The notes under the pieces: generated by a model
What the model saw: only the letters and a program-made list of their open reading frames with translations
Told to the model about the DNA's origin: nothing
Database searches by the model: none
NCBI RefSeq assembly: GCF_026627445.1
Contig: NZ_JAPNLJ010000005.1
Location: 62,001 to 126,000, forward strand
DNA from: Streptomyces sp. H27-H1
GTDB lineage: Bacteria; Actinomycetota; Actinomycetes; Streptomycetales; Streptomycetaceae
Reading direction: 5' to 3'
Length of the DNA stretch: 64,000 nucleotides
Position numbers and translations under genes: made by a program
In this document: piece after piece, positions 1 through 7,000 of the stretch
Position numbering within the stretch: the first letter of the stretch is position 1
Layout: each line of letters opens with the position of its first letter

Positions 1-219
1 CACGGAGTGTGCGCGAGCGGCGAGCAGCGCTGGATGTACGGGATCAAGGACAACCTCACCGGCCCGGGCGCCCAGAGCGACCCACCCTCCGAGCTCTGCC
101 GCTCCATCCCGGCCCGCGGCGAAGCCTGCACCGTCCTACACCCGAACCTCCACGGCACCACCCACCAGGCGGACCGCGTCACGGAGACCTTGACCGCCCT
201 GGGGGCGGCCGGCCACTGA
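1..219 (+). CDS. SGNH/GDSL-type secreted esterase, C-terminal fragment (cut by window edge)
   Basis: Only the last 72 codons lie in the window; the reading frame runs in from the left edge and stops at 217-219. The tail contains a Trp-Met-Tyr-Gly segment, a Pro-Gly-Ala-Gln stretch, paired cysteines and a late Leu-His-Pro-Asn-Leu-His-Gly motif. The late His near the C terminus fits the catalytic His region (DxxH) of secreted actinobacterial SGNH esterases, where cysteines form disulfides. This is inference from the tail only. The Ser and oxyanion blocks would lie to the left, outside the window. Confidence 0.55.
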   Translation, partial: HGVCASGEQRWMYGIKDNLTGPGAQSDPPSELCRSIPARGEACTVLHPNLHGTTHQADRVTETLTALGAAGH

Positions 220-261
220 CACGGGAGGCGAGCAAAACCGGGGCCGGCGTCGCAATCGACG

Positions 262-393
262 GCGCTCCCCGCCCGCGCCGACCTCGCGGCGGCCACCGTC
301 GAATGCCCGGAGGCCCCGGCCGCGTACGACCGCATGCTGGAGGTCACCTCCGACCGCCTCCCCGTCCACGAGGCGCCGCGCTCCCTGGGCTGA
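262..393 (+). pseudogene. Startless coding-like remnant, unknown origin
   Basis: Directly behind the esterase stop, the same frame reopens and reads about 40 codons with near-uniform G/C third positions, ending at a TGA at 391-393. The peptide runs from Ala-Asp-Leu through Glu-Cys-Pro-Glu and Tyr-Asp-Arg-Met-Leu-Glu to Pro-Arg-Ser-Leu-Gly. No start codon with a ribosome site precedes it. I read it as the surviving 3' end of a deleted gene. The family is not recognised, and chance open frame in GC-rich DNA remains possible. Confidence 0.25.
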
Positions 394-396
394 GGG

Positions 397-801
397 TCAG
401 CCGGGGTTCCGGGACTCGCGCCAGTGGGTGAGTTCGGCTTCGACGTCGAACTCCCGGAGGTTCAGCGGGGGTCCGGGCGGGGGCATGCGCAGGGCCTTGC
501 GGATCTTGTCGTTGATTTCGGTGAGGAGGTCGCGGGCCCGGCGTTCGGTGCGGGCCGCCTTGAGTGCCTCGCGGGCGTCCTCCGCCTCCTTGCGGAGGGC
601 GAGGGCCGGCGGGAGGACAGCGAAGCCCTCGCGGTGCAGTTTGCCCTTGATCCACCACAGCTCGTCGTACGGGGCGTCGAGCGAGGCGAGCGGTTTGCCG
701 AAGCCGGGGAGTTCCGCGAACTCGCCGCGTTCGTCGGCCTGTCTGATCTGGCGGTCCACGAAGGATTCGAAGCTGACACCAGGCGGTTTGCGCTCGGTCA
801 C
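397..801 (-). CDS. DnaJ-homologue subfamily C domain protein (DUF1992), 134 aa
   Basis: A GTG start at 801-799 sits behind a GGAGG ribosome site at about 806-810, which decides the start; a much longer open frame continues upstream but has no such signal. The protein opens with Ser-Phe-Glu-Ser-Phe-Val-Asp-Arg-Gln-Ile and then Leu-Pro-Gly-Phe-Gly-Lys-Pro-Leu, the hallmark of the DUF1992 (DNAJC28-like) domain, followed by a basic helical segment and an Asn-Asp-Lys-Ile motif. Length is normal for the actinobacterial family. Function is unknown; no J domain is present. It is monocistronic and convergent with the left-edge genes. Confidence 0.85.
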   Translation of the reverse strand: MTERKPPGVSFESFVDRQIRQADERGEFAELPGFGKPLASLDAPYDELWWIKGKLHREGFAVLPPALALRKEAEDAREALKAARTERRARDLLTEINDKIRKALRMPPPGPPLNLREFDVEAELTHWRESRNPG

Positions 802-982
802 ATTGCCTCCTCGGAATCCCTGCCAGCCTACTGTCGTCCGGCCCGCACCGGCCGGGTCGCGTCGGGCGGCACAGCTGCCCGACCGGGGCGGGTGGTCGGC
901 CTCGTGCAGGGCGTCTCGACTGCGACCAACTGGCCTTCCGGTCGGCTGGGCCGGTCTCATCAGCAGTCGCGGACTTGTCGAA

Positions 983-1024
983 TATCGATATGTTCCCCTA
1001 TCTTGAGCATATCGAAAATCGATA
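983..1024. promoter_or_regulatory. Inverted/direct TATCGATA-type operator upstream of the DUF2975/XRE operon
   Basis: The arm TCGATATG at 985-992 is exactly complementary to CATATCGA at 1008-1015, with 15 bases between. TATCGATA at 983-990 nearly recurs as AATCGATA at 1017-1024, just before the AGGAG ribosome site. The patch is conspicuously AT-rich for this genome. The best guess is an autoregulatory binding site for the XRE protein encoded second in the operon. Confidence 0.5.
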
Positions 1025-1035
1025 GGAGCAATGTG

Positions 1036-1620
1036 GTGAACATGAGACTCACGAGGACGCTGGCCTCGGCGACCCTTGCGCTGGCGATGCTCTGCGGGCT
1101 CGCCTTCATCGGCACGGGGGCTACGCACATGCTCGACGACGGGGCGGTCTGCGTACAGACGGGCTTCTGGGCAAACAGCTCGCTGGAGCACGATCTGCCG
1201 ATCGGTGACGGGGTGAAGGCGTCCAGCAGTGCCACGCGCCTGTGCCAGGACAGCCCCTCCGTGGGGCAGCGCGCCGCCGACCTCGGGGGCGAGCTGCCCT
1301 GGCTGCTTTTCGGCGCCCTCGCACTGTTTCTCTTCTCCCGGCTGCTGAAAGGCGTGCTGCTGCAGGGGCCGTTCACCGATCCGGTGTCGCGGCGACTCTC
1401 CGTTCTCGGCTGGTTCGTCACCTCGGGCACGCTGCTGACCGGCCTCGTCGTGGGCTGGTCTCAATCCTGGCTCGTCGGGAGCATGGCGCCGATGGTGGGT
1501 TCCGGGCCGACCCTCTCCGGGCCGCTGGTGCTCGTCCTCGCCGGCCTCGCCGCAGTGATCATGGGGAGGATCATGCGGGAGGGCGTGCGCATGCGAGAGG
1601 ACCTCGAAGGCACCATCTGA
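1036..1620 (+). CDS. DUF2975-type membrane protein
   Basis: About 194 residues with four predicted membrane helices: near residues 8-26, 84-105, 126-145 and 160-180. Between the first two lies a short extracytoplasmic loop with two cysteines. DUF2975 proteins are small four-helix membrane proteins of unknown function that are usually co-encoded with a tiny Cro/C1-type regulator, and that is the case here. AGGAG at 1024-1028 gives ideal spacing to the GTG at 1036; an ATG at 1042 is the alternative. The stop overlaps the next start (TGATG), so translation is coupled. Confidence 0.7.
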   Translation: MNMRLTRTLASATLALAMLCGLAFIGTGATHMLDDGAVCVQTGFWANSSLEHDLPIGDGVKASSSATRLCQDSPSVGQRAADLGGELPWLLFGALALFLFSRLLKGVLLQGPFTDPVSRRLSVLGWFVTSGTLLTGLVVGWSQSWLVGSMAPMVGSGPTLSGPLVLVLAGLAAVIMGRIMREGVRMREDLEGTI

Positions 1621-1886
1621 TGCCCGAAGAGGAACGCCATGCGATCCGGATCCACCTGGACCGGCTTCTCGCCGAGCGCGGCATGACACTGACCGAGCTG
1701 TCCGCGCAGGTGGGCATCACCGTCGCCAACCTGTCCGTACTCAAGAACGATCGGGCCAAGGCCATCCGCTTCTCGACCCTGTCGAGGATCTGCGAGGTCC
1801 TCCGGTGCCAGCCGGGAGACCTGATGACCCACGACCCCGCCACCCCGGCCCGCACCGACCGCACCGACCGCGGATCCACTCCGTAG
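1620..1886 (+). CDS. Small XRE/Cro-C1-type HTH regulator (YozG-like), 88 aa
   Basis: The ATG overlaps the TGA of the DUF2975 gene by one base. Residues about 7-68 form a compact HTH: Leu-Ala-Glu-Arg-Gly-Met-Thr, then Leu-Ser-Ala-Gln-Val-Gly-Ile, then a recognition helix with Ala-Asn-Leu-Ser-Val-Leu-Lys-Asn, and a Cys-Gln-Pro-Gly-Asp-Leu segment typical of YozG-type regulators. A short basic Thr/Asp/Arg-rich tail follows. The gene probably controls its own operon through the palindromic AT-rich patch at 983-1024. No separate promoter is seen. Confidence 0.85.
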   Translation: MPEEERHAIRIHLDRLLAERGMTLTELSAQVGITVANLSVLKNDRAKAIRFSTLSRICEVLRCQPGDLMTHDPATPARTDRTDRGSTP

Positions 1887-1988
1887 ACGGCTGCCCACGC
1901 TCGACGCGAGCAGCCTGGAGGACCGGTTACGCCACCCCGTCAATCTGCGCCTTCAAGTGCGTGAAGGCTCCCTGACGACCCGTGCGGC

Positions 1989-2441
1989 CTAGGGTCGCAG
2001 GCGCCGGTCCGACTCATCGATCGGGATGTCGTTGATGCTGGCCTCGCGGCGGCGCATCAGGCCCGCGGCGTCGAACTCCCACTGTTCGTTGCCGTGGCTG
2101 CGCCACCACTGGCCGCTCGCGTCGTGCCACTCGTACTCGAAGCGCACCGAGATGCGGTTGCCTGTGTAGGCCCACAGTTCTTTGCGCAGCCGGTACTCCA
2201 GCTCGCGCTGCCATTTGTCGGCGAGGAAGGCGCGGATCTCGGCGCGGCCGTTCAGGAAGCGGTCGCGGTTCCGCCAGGCGGAGTCCTCGGTGTAGGCGAG
2301 GGCGACGCGTTCGGCGTCGCGGCTGTTCCAGGCGTCCTCGGCGGCCTGCACCTTGGCGCGGGCGGACTCCTCGGTGAAGGGCGGCAGGGGCGGTCGCACG
2401 GAATCGGTGGCAGTGGCGTTGGCAGCGACATTGGCAGTCAT
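1989..2441 (-). CDS. NTF2-like (SnoaL/DUF1348-type) protein, 150 aa
   Basis: The protein carries an N-terminal leader of low complexity and, from residue about 25, a helix with Ala-Glu-Asp-Ala-Trp-Asn-Ser-Arg-Asp, then [10 protein letters not shown], and a Trp-rich sheet region near the C terminus. This is the DUF1348 type of NTF2-like fold, small alpha+beta barrels whose substrate here is unknown. The start ATG at 2441 follows a GAGG-type ribosome site. It is divergent from the TetR regulator at 2559, and the shared intergenic region holds two palindromes, so it is the likely target gene of that regulator. Confidence 0.85.
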   Translation of the reverse strand: MTANVAANATATDSVRPPLPPFTEESARAKVQAAEDAWNSRDAERVALAYTEDSAWRNRDRFLNGRAEIRAFLADKWQRELEYRLRKELWAYTGNRISVRFEYEWHDASGQWWRSHGNEQWEFDAAGLMRRREASINDIPIDESDRRLRP

Positions 2442-2479
2442 GGGATGCGCCTCTCGACCGGGTCGGGTGACAGGTGGGG

Positions 2480-2527
2480 GAGAACGGGCGTTCTCGATGG
2501 GAGCGAGCCTAGAGAACGAGCGTTCTC
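2480..2527. promoter_or_regulatory. Twin palindromic operators for the TetR regulator
   Basis: Two 16-base palindromes, GAGAACG-GG-CGTTCTC at 2480-2495 and GAGAACG-AG-CGTTCTC at 2512-2527, have perfect 7-base arms. Their centres are 32 bases apart, about three helical turns, so two dimers would bind the same DNA face. They sit between the divergent starts at 2441 and 2559. Confidence 0.8.
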
Positions 2528-2558
2528 GGCGCAAGCGTTTCTGGTCTACGCTGCTTTC

Positions 2559-3134
2559 ATGCCCGCCGCCCCGATGAACGACGTAGAGGCCCGCACGCGC
2601 CTGCTGGACGCCGCCGAGTCGCTGTTCTACGCCGACGGCATCCAGGCCGTGGGCATGGACCGCATCCGCGCGGAGTCGGGCATCCCGCTCAAGCGGCTCT
2701 ACCGCCTCTACCCGGCCAAGGAATCCCTGGTCACCGCCTACCTGGAACGGCGCGACCGCCGCTGGACGGCGAGCCTGCGCGCAGCGGTCGCGGGGCGGGC
2801 CGACCCCGTCGGAGCCGTCTTCGACTGGCTGGCCGAGTGGTTCTGCGAGCCGGACTTCCGCGGCTGCGCGTTCTTGAACGCGTACGGGGAGCTGGGCACG
2901 GGCCCCGCCGGGGTGCTGGACGCCGTACGCCGGCACAAGGCGGAGCTACGGGCGCTGCTGGCCGAAATCGCCGGTCCGGGCCGGGAGGATCTGGCGGAGC
3001 AGCTCCTGCTGCTGGTCGAGGGCGCGACGGTGGTCGCGGCCCTGGAGCCGGGCCCGGGGGCGGCCGTACGGGCGCGCGAGGCGGCGTACGTCCTGGTCCG
3101 GGCGGGCGCGGGGGCGGGCCGAGCGGTCGGCTGA
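2559..3134 (+). CDS. TetR/AcrR-family transcriptional regulator, 191 aa
   Basis: The N-terminal HTH spans about residues 8-55: [10 protein letters not shown], then Ile-Gln-Ala-Val-Gly-Met-Asp, with the recognition helix Pro-Leu-Lys-Arg-Leu-Tyr-Arg-Leu-Tyr. The rest is the helical ligand-binding and dimer domain, with a Cys-Ala-Phe-Leu-Asn-Ala motif near residue 109. The ATG at 2559 has no clear ribosome site, so the mRNA may have a very short leader; ATG 2574 is an alternative start. It likely represses itself and the NTF2-like gene through the twin palindromes. Confidence 0.9.
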   Translation: MPAAPMNDVEARTRLLDAAESLFYADGIQAVGMDRIRAESGIPLKRLYRLYPAKESLVTAYLERRDRRWTASLRAAVAGRADPVGAVFDWLAEWFCEPDFRGCAFLNAYGELGTGPAGVLDAVRRHKAELRALLAEIAGPGREDLAEQLLLLVEGATVVAALEPGPGAAVRAREAAYVLVRAGAGAGRAVG

Positions 3135-3370
3135 GGGACCGGCGGGAGGGGACTGGGCGTAGGGACCGGGCGAAGGGACCGGCGCAGGGACCGGGCGGAG
3201 AGGGTCGACCCAGGGGCTGGCGCAGGGGCCGGGCGGCGGGATCGACGCAGGGGTCGGCGAAGGGACCGGGCGAAGCGATCGACGCCGGGGCCGGTCGGAG
3301 AGGTCGGCGCAGGCGCGGCAAAGGACCGGCGCAGGGCCCCGCGGAGCTGCCGACAAAGGGGCCGGGGGAG
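3135..3370. repeat. G-rich degenerate tandem repeat (GGGACCGGGCGNA-like)
   Basis: After the TetR stop, about 235 bases consist of imperfect copies of a 12-15 base purine-rich unit (GGGACCGGGCGAA, GGGACCGGCGCA and similar). One strand is almost free of T. I see no gene in the segment; open frames through it give only low-complexity peptides. The rest of the 388-base gap up to 3522 is an ordinary upstream region ending in the ribosome site of the collagen-like gene. Confidence 0.6.
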
Positions 3371-3522
3371 GGATTTACGCGGCTGCCGAGTGATCGGTTG
3401 CGCGTTGCGCGCAGCCGGGTCGCATTGTCAGCTTTTAACTGGCGTTGGGCTTTTTGTCCACCGGGAGACCGCATTCGGCGGTCGCACCGGTTCCGTCGCC
3501 TTTCCTCGCGGAGGAAACACCC

Positions 3523-5016
3523 TTGTCTGCTTCCCGCTGCACGTCGGCCGCCCTGGTTGTCGCGGCCGTCACCGCGACCTGCCTGCTGCCGGTCGCGCCG
3601 GCTTTCGCCGCCGGCTCGCCGCACATCCGGTTCTCCCAGCCGTACGTCCCCTCCATCGCCGCGGGAAAGACCGGCCGCGTGGTGATCGTGGCGGAGACCG
3701 GTGGCGATCCGGCGCTCAGCAGCAGCTTCCGGATCACGGCGCCGGAGCGGACGACCTTCCCCGAGGCCCGGTTCTACTGGAACGGCGACCGTGCGGGTGC
3801 CCCCTGTACGCGTTCCGGCGACGCGCGGCAGCTGACCTGCGACGCGGGGACCCGCGCGGGCTTCTCCTTCCCGGCGCAGAGCGACACCCGGCTGGGCGTA
3901 CTCGTACGGGTGGACGCGAATGCCCCCGAGGGCACGACGCTCGACGGTGGCGAGTGGTCGGCCGGTCAGGGCTCCTCCGCCCCGTACGCGGTCTCCACCC
4001 CCGTGTCGGGCCCGAAGGGCGACCGGGGCGACGACGGCCACGACGGCCAGCAGGGGCACGAGGGCAAGCCCGGCCACCACGGCAAGCCGGGCCGCCCCGG
4101 GCCCAAGGGCGACCAGGGCGAGCGGGGCGAGAAGGGCGACCGCGGGCACATGGGTGACCGCGGCGAGAAGGGCGAGCGCGGCGAGAAGGGCGACCACGGG
4201 CCGAAGGGGCCCCAGGGCCCCAGGGGTCCGAAGGGCTCGAAGGGTGACACCGGGCCCCAGGGGCCGTCCGGAGGCCCGCAGGGCCCGAAGGGCGACACCG
4301 GGGCACCCGGGCCGAGGGGCGAGACGGGCCCTGCGGGAGGCCCGAAGGGCGATACCGGCGAGGCCGGGCCCAAGGGCGACACGGGCAACACCGGATCGGT
4401 GGGGCCGGCCGGGGTTCCCGGACCGGGCGGACCGCAGGGCCCGAAGGGCGACACCGGTCCGGCCGGCGGCCCGCAGGGCGAGAAGGGCGACCGCGGCGAC
4501 ACGGGCAACACCGGCCCGGCCGGACCGACCGGATCGCGCGGACCCGGCGGACCCAAGGGCGACAAGGGCGACAGGGGCGTCAAGGGCGACCGGGGAACCG
4601 GCGGGCCCAAGGGCGACAAGGGCGACAAGGGTGACAAGGGCGTGAAGGGCGACCGCGGACCCGGCGGGCCGAAGGGCAACCAGGGCCCGAAGGGTGACCA
4701 GGGCAAGCCCGGCAACTGCAAGTGCGGCAAGGACCACGGCGGCAAGGACCATGGCGGTAAGGAGCACGGCGGCAAGGGCACCAAGCCCGGCAAGCCGACG
4801 GCCCGCATCGTCAGCCACAAGCTGCACGTCCGCACCGGCCCCGGCACCCACTACGGGAAGACCGGCGTGATCAAGCACGGCACCGAGGTCCAGGTGATGT
4901 GCAAGACCAACGGCACCACGGTCGAGGGCAACTCGCTCTGGTACAAGCTCGCCGACGGCCGCGGCTGGATCGCCGCCCGCTACGCCGAGAACCTGAACCG
5001 CATCCCCACCTGCTGA
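3523..5016 (+). CDS. Secreted collagen-like protein with C-terminal SH3b domain, 497 aa
   Basis: TTG at 3523 follows GGAGG at 3509-3513 at good spacing and gives a clean signal peptide ending in Ala-Phe-Ala-Ala near residue 28. Residues about 30-160 form a predicted beta-rich domain with two cysteines in a Cys-Thr-Arg...Leu-Thr-Cys loop. Residues about 163-405 are Gly-X-Y triplets, mostly Gly-Pro-Lys and Gly-Asp-Lys/Arg/Thr, with a few Gly-Gly interruptions. A Cys-Lys-Cys-Gly and a His/Gly/Lys-rich hinge follow, then an SH3b domain from about residue 425 (Leu-His-Val-Arg-Thr-Gly-Pro-Gly) with further cysteines. Lys/Asp triplets can stabilise a triple helix without hydroxyproline. The likely role is an extracellular fibre bound to the wall by SH3b. 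It stands alone. Confidence 0.9.
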   Translation: MSASRCTSAALVVAAVTATCLLPVAPAFAAGSPHIRFSQPYVPSIAAGKTGRVVIVAETGGDPALSSSFRITAPERTTFPEARFYWNGDRAGAPCTRSGDARQLTCDAGTRAGFSFPAQSDTRLGVLVRVDANAPEGTTLDGGEWSAGQGSSAPYAVSTPVSGPKGDRGDDGHDGQQGHEGKPGHHGKPGRPGPKGDQGERGEKGDRGHMGDRGEKGERGEKGDHGPKGPQGPRGPKGSKGDTGPQGPSGGPQGPKGDTGAPGPRGETGPAGGPKGDTGEAGPKGDTGNTGSVGPAGVPGPGGPQGPKGDTGPAGGPQGEKGDRGDTGNTGPAGPTGSRGPGGPKGDKGDRGVKGDRGTGGPKGDKGDKGDKGVKGDRGPGGPKGNQGPKGDQGKPGNCKCGKDHGGKDHGGKEHGGKGTKPGKPTARIVSHKLHVRTGPGTHYGKTGVIKHGTEVQVMCKTNGTTVEGNSLWYKLADGRGWIAARYAENLNRIPTC

Positions 5017-5115
5017 CCGGGGACCGGACCTGGCGGGACCCGACCTGACGGGACCTGCCGGGACCTGACCCGACGATGGGGACCGGTCCTGACGGGCCCG
5101 GACCCCACCCCCAAC
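5017..5115. repeat. Low-complexity CGGGACCTG repeats after the collagen-like gene
   Basis: About 100 bases directly after the stop contain at least five imperfect copies of a CGGGACCTGA/C unit of about 10-15 bases. The unit resembles the GGGACCGG tract upstream of the same gene. No hairpin with a T-run is seen. The gap continues to 5339 without another gene and holds the candidate ECF promoter. Confidence 0.5.
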
Positions 5116-5262
5116 CCTTCGGTGCGCATCGAGGCCCCCCGAGCCCCGGTGCGCACCGGAGTCGTTTCCGCCCCGGGACCGCCGCCCAGCCGCCCTGCCG
5201 CCGCACCACTCCGCCGCCCCGCCGCCCCGCCGAAAAGAAATTCCGCAATCCCCGTCGATCGA

Positions 5263-5289
5263 TGTCGAGAACCCGTGACCGGCTCCGTC
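5263..5289 (+). promoter_or_regulatory. Candidate ECF42-type promoter (TGTCGA-N17-CGTC)
   Basis: TGTCGA at 5263-5268 and CGTC at 5286-5289 are separated by 17 bases and lie 50 bases upstream of the YCII-protein start. Published work on ECF42 sigma factors in Streptomyces reports TGTCGA at -35 and CGA/TC at -10 upstream of DGPF operons. The match implies that the sigma factor encoded second in this operon drives its own transcription. Confidence 0.65.
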
Positions 5290-5339
5290 TCCTCGATGAA
5301 GGCGGCCACAATGGGCCGCCCAGCACCGAGGAGAGCATC

Positions 5340-5747
5340 ATGGCCAAGTACCTGCTTCTCAAGCACTACCGCGGCGCCCCGGCTCCGGCCAACGACGTGT
5401 GCATGGACAAGTGGACGCCGGACGAGATCACGGCCCACATCCAGTACATGCACGACTTCGCGGCCCGGCTGGAGGGCACCGGAGAGTTCGTCGACGCGCA
5501 GGCGCTCGCCCCCGAGGGAACCTTCGTCCGCTACGACGGCGAGGGCCGCCCGCCGGTCACCGACGGCCCCTTCGCGGAGACGAAGGACCTGATCGCCGGC
5601 TGGATGGTGATCGACGTGGACAGTTACGACCGCGCCCTCGAGCTGGCCGGGGAGCTGTCGGCCGCCCCCGGGGCGGGCGGGAAGCCGATCCACGAGTGGC
5701 TGGAGCTGCGCCCGTTCCTGGCCGCGCCGCCCACCATCACCGAGTGA
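5340..5747 (+). CDS. YCII-related (DGPF) protein, 135 aa
   Basis: The ATG follows a GAGGAGA ribosome site. The protein begins Lys-Tyr-Leu-Leu-Leu-Lys-His-Tyr and carries the diagnostic Val-Thr-Asp-Gly-Pro-Phe-Ala-Glu-Thr-Lys motif near residue 75, followed by Gly-Trp-Met-Val-Ile-Asp-Val-Asp. It is a YCII/DGPF-domain protein of ferredoxin-like fold. These are almost always encoded beside ECF42 sigma factors; their biochemical role is unsettled. The stop overlaps the sigma factor start (GTGA), so the two are translationally coupled. Confidence 0.93.
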   Translation: MAKYLLLKHYRGAPAPANDVCMDKWTPDEITAHIQYMHDFAARLEGTGEFVDAQALAPEGTFVRYDGEGRPPVTDGPFAETKDLIAGWMVIDVDSYDRALELAGELSAAPGAGGKPIHEWLELRPFLAAPPTITE

Positions 5748-6904
5748 GCACCCCGATGGACGGGGCCCTGCTCCGGGGTCTCACACCGGGCGTGCTCGGG
5801 ATCCTCGTCCGCCGCGGAGCAGACTTCGCGGCGGCCGAGGACGCCGTACAGGACGCACTTCTCGAGGCGGTCCGCGTCTGGCCGGCCGACCCTCCGAAGG
5901 ATCCGAAGGCCTGGCTGGTCACGGTGGCCTGGCGCCGGTTCCTCGACGCTGCCCGGTCGGACACCGCCCGTCGGCGGCGCGAGGACCGGGTGGACGAGGA
6001 GCCGGGTCCCGGCCCCGCGCCCGCGGTGGACGACACGCTCCAGCTGTACTTCCTGTGCGCCCACCCCTCGCTGAGCCCCTCCTCCGCCGTCGCGCTGACC
6101 CTGCGGGCGGTCGGCGGGCTGACGACGCGGCAGATCGCCGGGGCGTATCTCGTCCCCGAGGCGACCATGGCGCAGCGCATCAGCCGGGCCAAACGCACCG
6201 TCTCCGACGTACGGTTCGACCGGCCCGGCGATGTCGCCACCGTGCTGCGCGTCCTCTACCTGGTCTTCAACGAGGGCTACTCCGGCGACGTGGACCTCGC
6301 CGCCGAGGCCATCCGGCTGACCCGCGGGCTCGCGGGCTCGATCGACCACCCCGAGGTCGCGGGACTGCTCGCCCTCATGCTGCTCCACCATGCCCGGCGG
6401 GCCACCCGGACCGCTCCTGACGGCAGCCTGATCCCGCTCGCCGAACAGGACCGCGGCCGCTGGGACACGGCCCTGATCGCCGAGGGGATCGCCATCCTGC
6501 ACCCGGCGCTGGCCCGCGACCGGCTGGGCGAGTTCCAGGCCCAGGCGGCCATCGCGGCCCTGCACGCCGACGCGCCCACCGCCGGGGAGACCGACTGGGT
6601 GCAGATCGTGGAGTGGTACGACGAGCTCGTGCGCCTGACCGACAGCCCGGTCGTACGGCTCAACCGCGCGGTGGCCGTCGGCGAGGCCGACGGACCGCGT
6701 GCGGGCCTGGCGGCGCTCGCGGTGCTGGACGCGTCGCTGCCCCGCCACACGGCTGTGGCCGCGTACCTCCACGAGCGCGACGGCGACCTGACCACGGCGG
6801 CCCGTCTGTACGCCGAGGCGGCCCACCAGGCCCCCAACCTCGCGGAACGCGATCATCTGACCCGTCAGGCGGCCCGCCTGAACTCCGCCCGCCGGCCCGG
6901 CTGA
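5744..6904 (+). CDS. ECF42-group RNA polymerase sigma factor with C-terminal extension, 386 aa
   Basis: The GTG at 5744 overlaps the preceding stop. Sigma region 2 lies near residues 20-75 (Ala-Ala-Glu-Asp-Ala-Val-Gln-Asp-Ala) and region 4 near 115-160 (Leu-Thr-Thr-Arg-Gln-Ile-Ala, then Met-Ala-Gln-Arg-Ile-Ser-Arg-Ala). A roughly 200-residue helical, TPR-like extension follows, with the Val-Phe-Asn-Glu-Gly-Tyr motif typical of ECF42 (DUF6596). In this group no anti-sigma factor is encoded nearby and the extension is thought to regulate activity; none is seen here either. Its probable target is the operon's own promoter. Confidence 0.95.
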   Translation: MSTPMDGALLRGLTPGVLGILVRRGADFAAAEDAVQDALLEAVRVWPADPPKDPKAWLVTVAWRRFLDAARSDTARRRREDRVDEEPGPGPAPAVDDTLQLYFLCAHPSLSPSSAVALTLRAVGGLTTRQIAGAYLVPEATMAQRISRAKRTVSDVRFDRPGDVATVLRVLYLVFNEGYSGDVDLAAEAIRLTRGLAGSIDHPEVAGLLALMLLHHARRATRTAPDGSLIPLAEQDRGRWDTALIAEGIAILHPALARDRLGEFQAQAAIAALHADAPTAGETDWVQIVEWYDELVRLTDSPVVRLNRAVAVGEADGPRAGLAALAVLDASLPRHTAVAAYLHERDGDLTTAARLYAEAAHQAPNLAERDHLTRQAARLNSARRPG

Positions 6905-7000
6905 CGGCGGTCCGGCCTGGTGTCCGGAAACGCACTCCTCCGTCCGTGGCCGCTGTTAACCTCGCCCGGCATTGATCAACAAAGGCAAAAGCGGGGGAAC

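Noticed and set aside
2731..4878. A long minus-strand frame across the collagen-like gene
   Set aside because: It reads Ala/Leu/Gly/Pro repeats that mirror the collagen triplets and overlaps a gene with signal peptide, ribosome site and domains.
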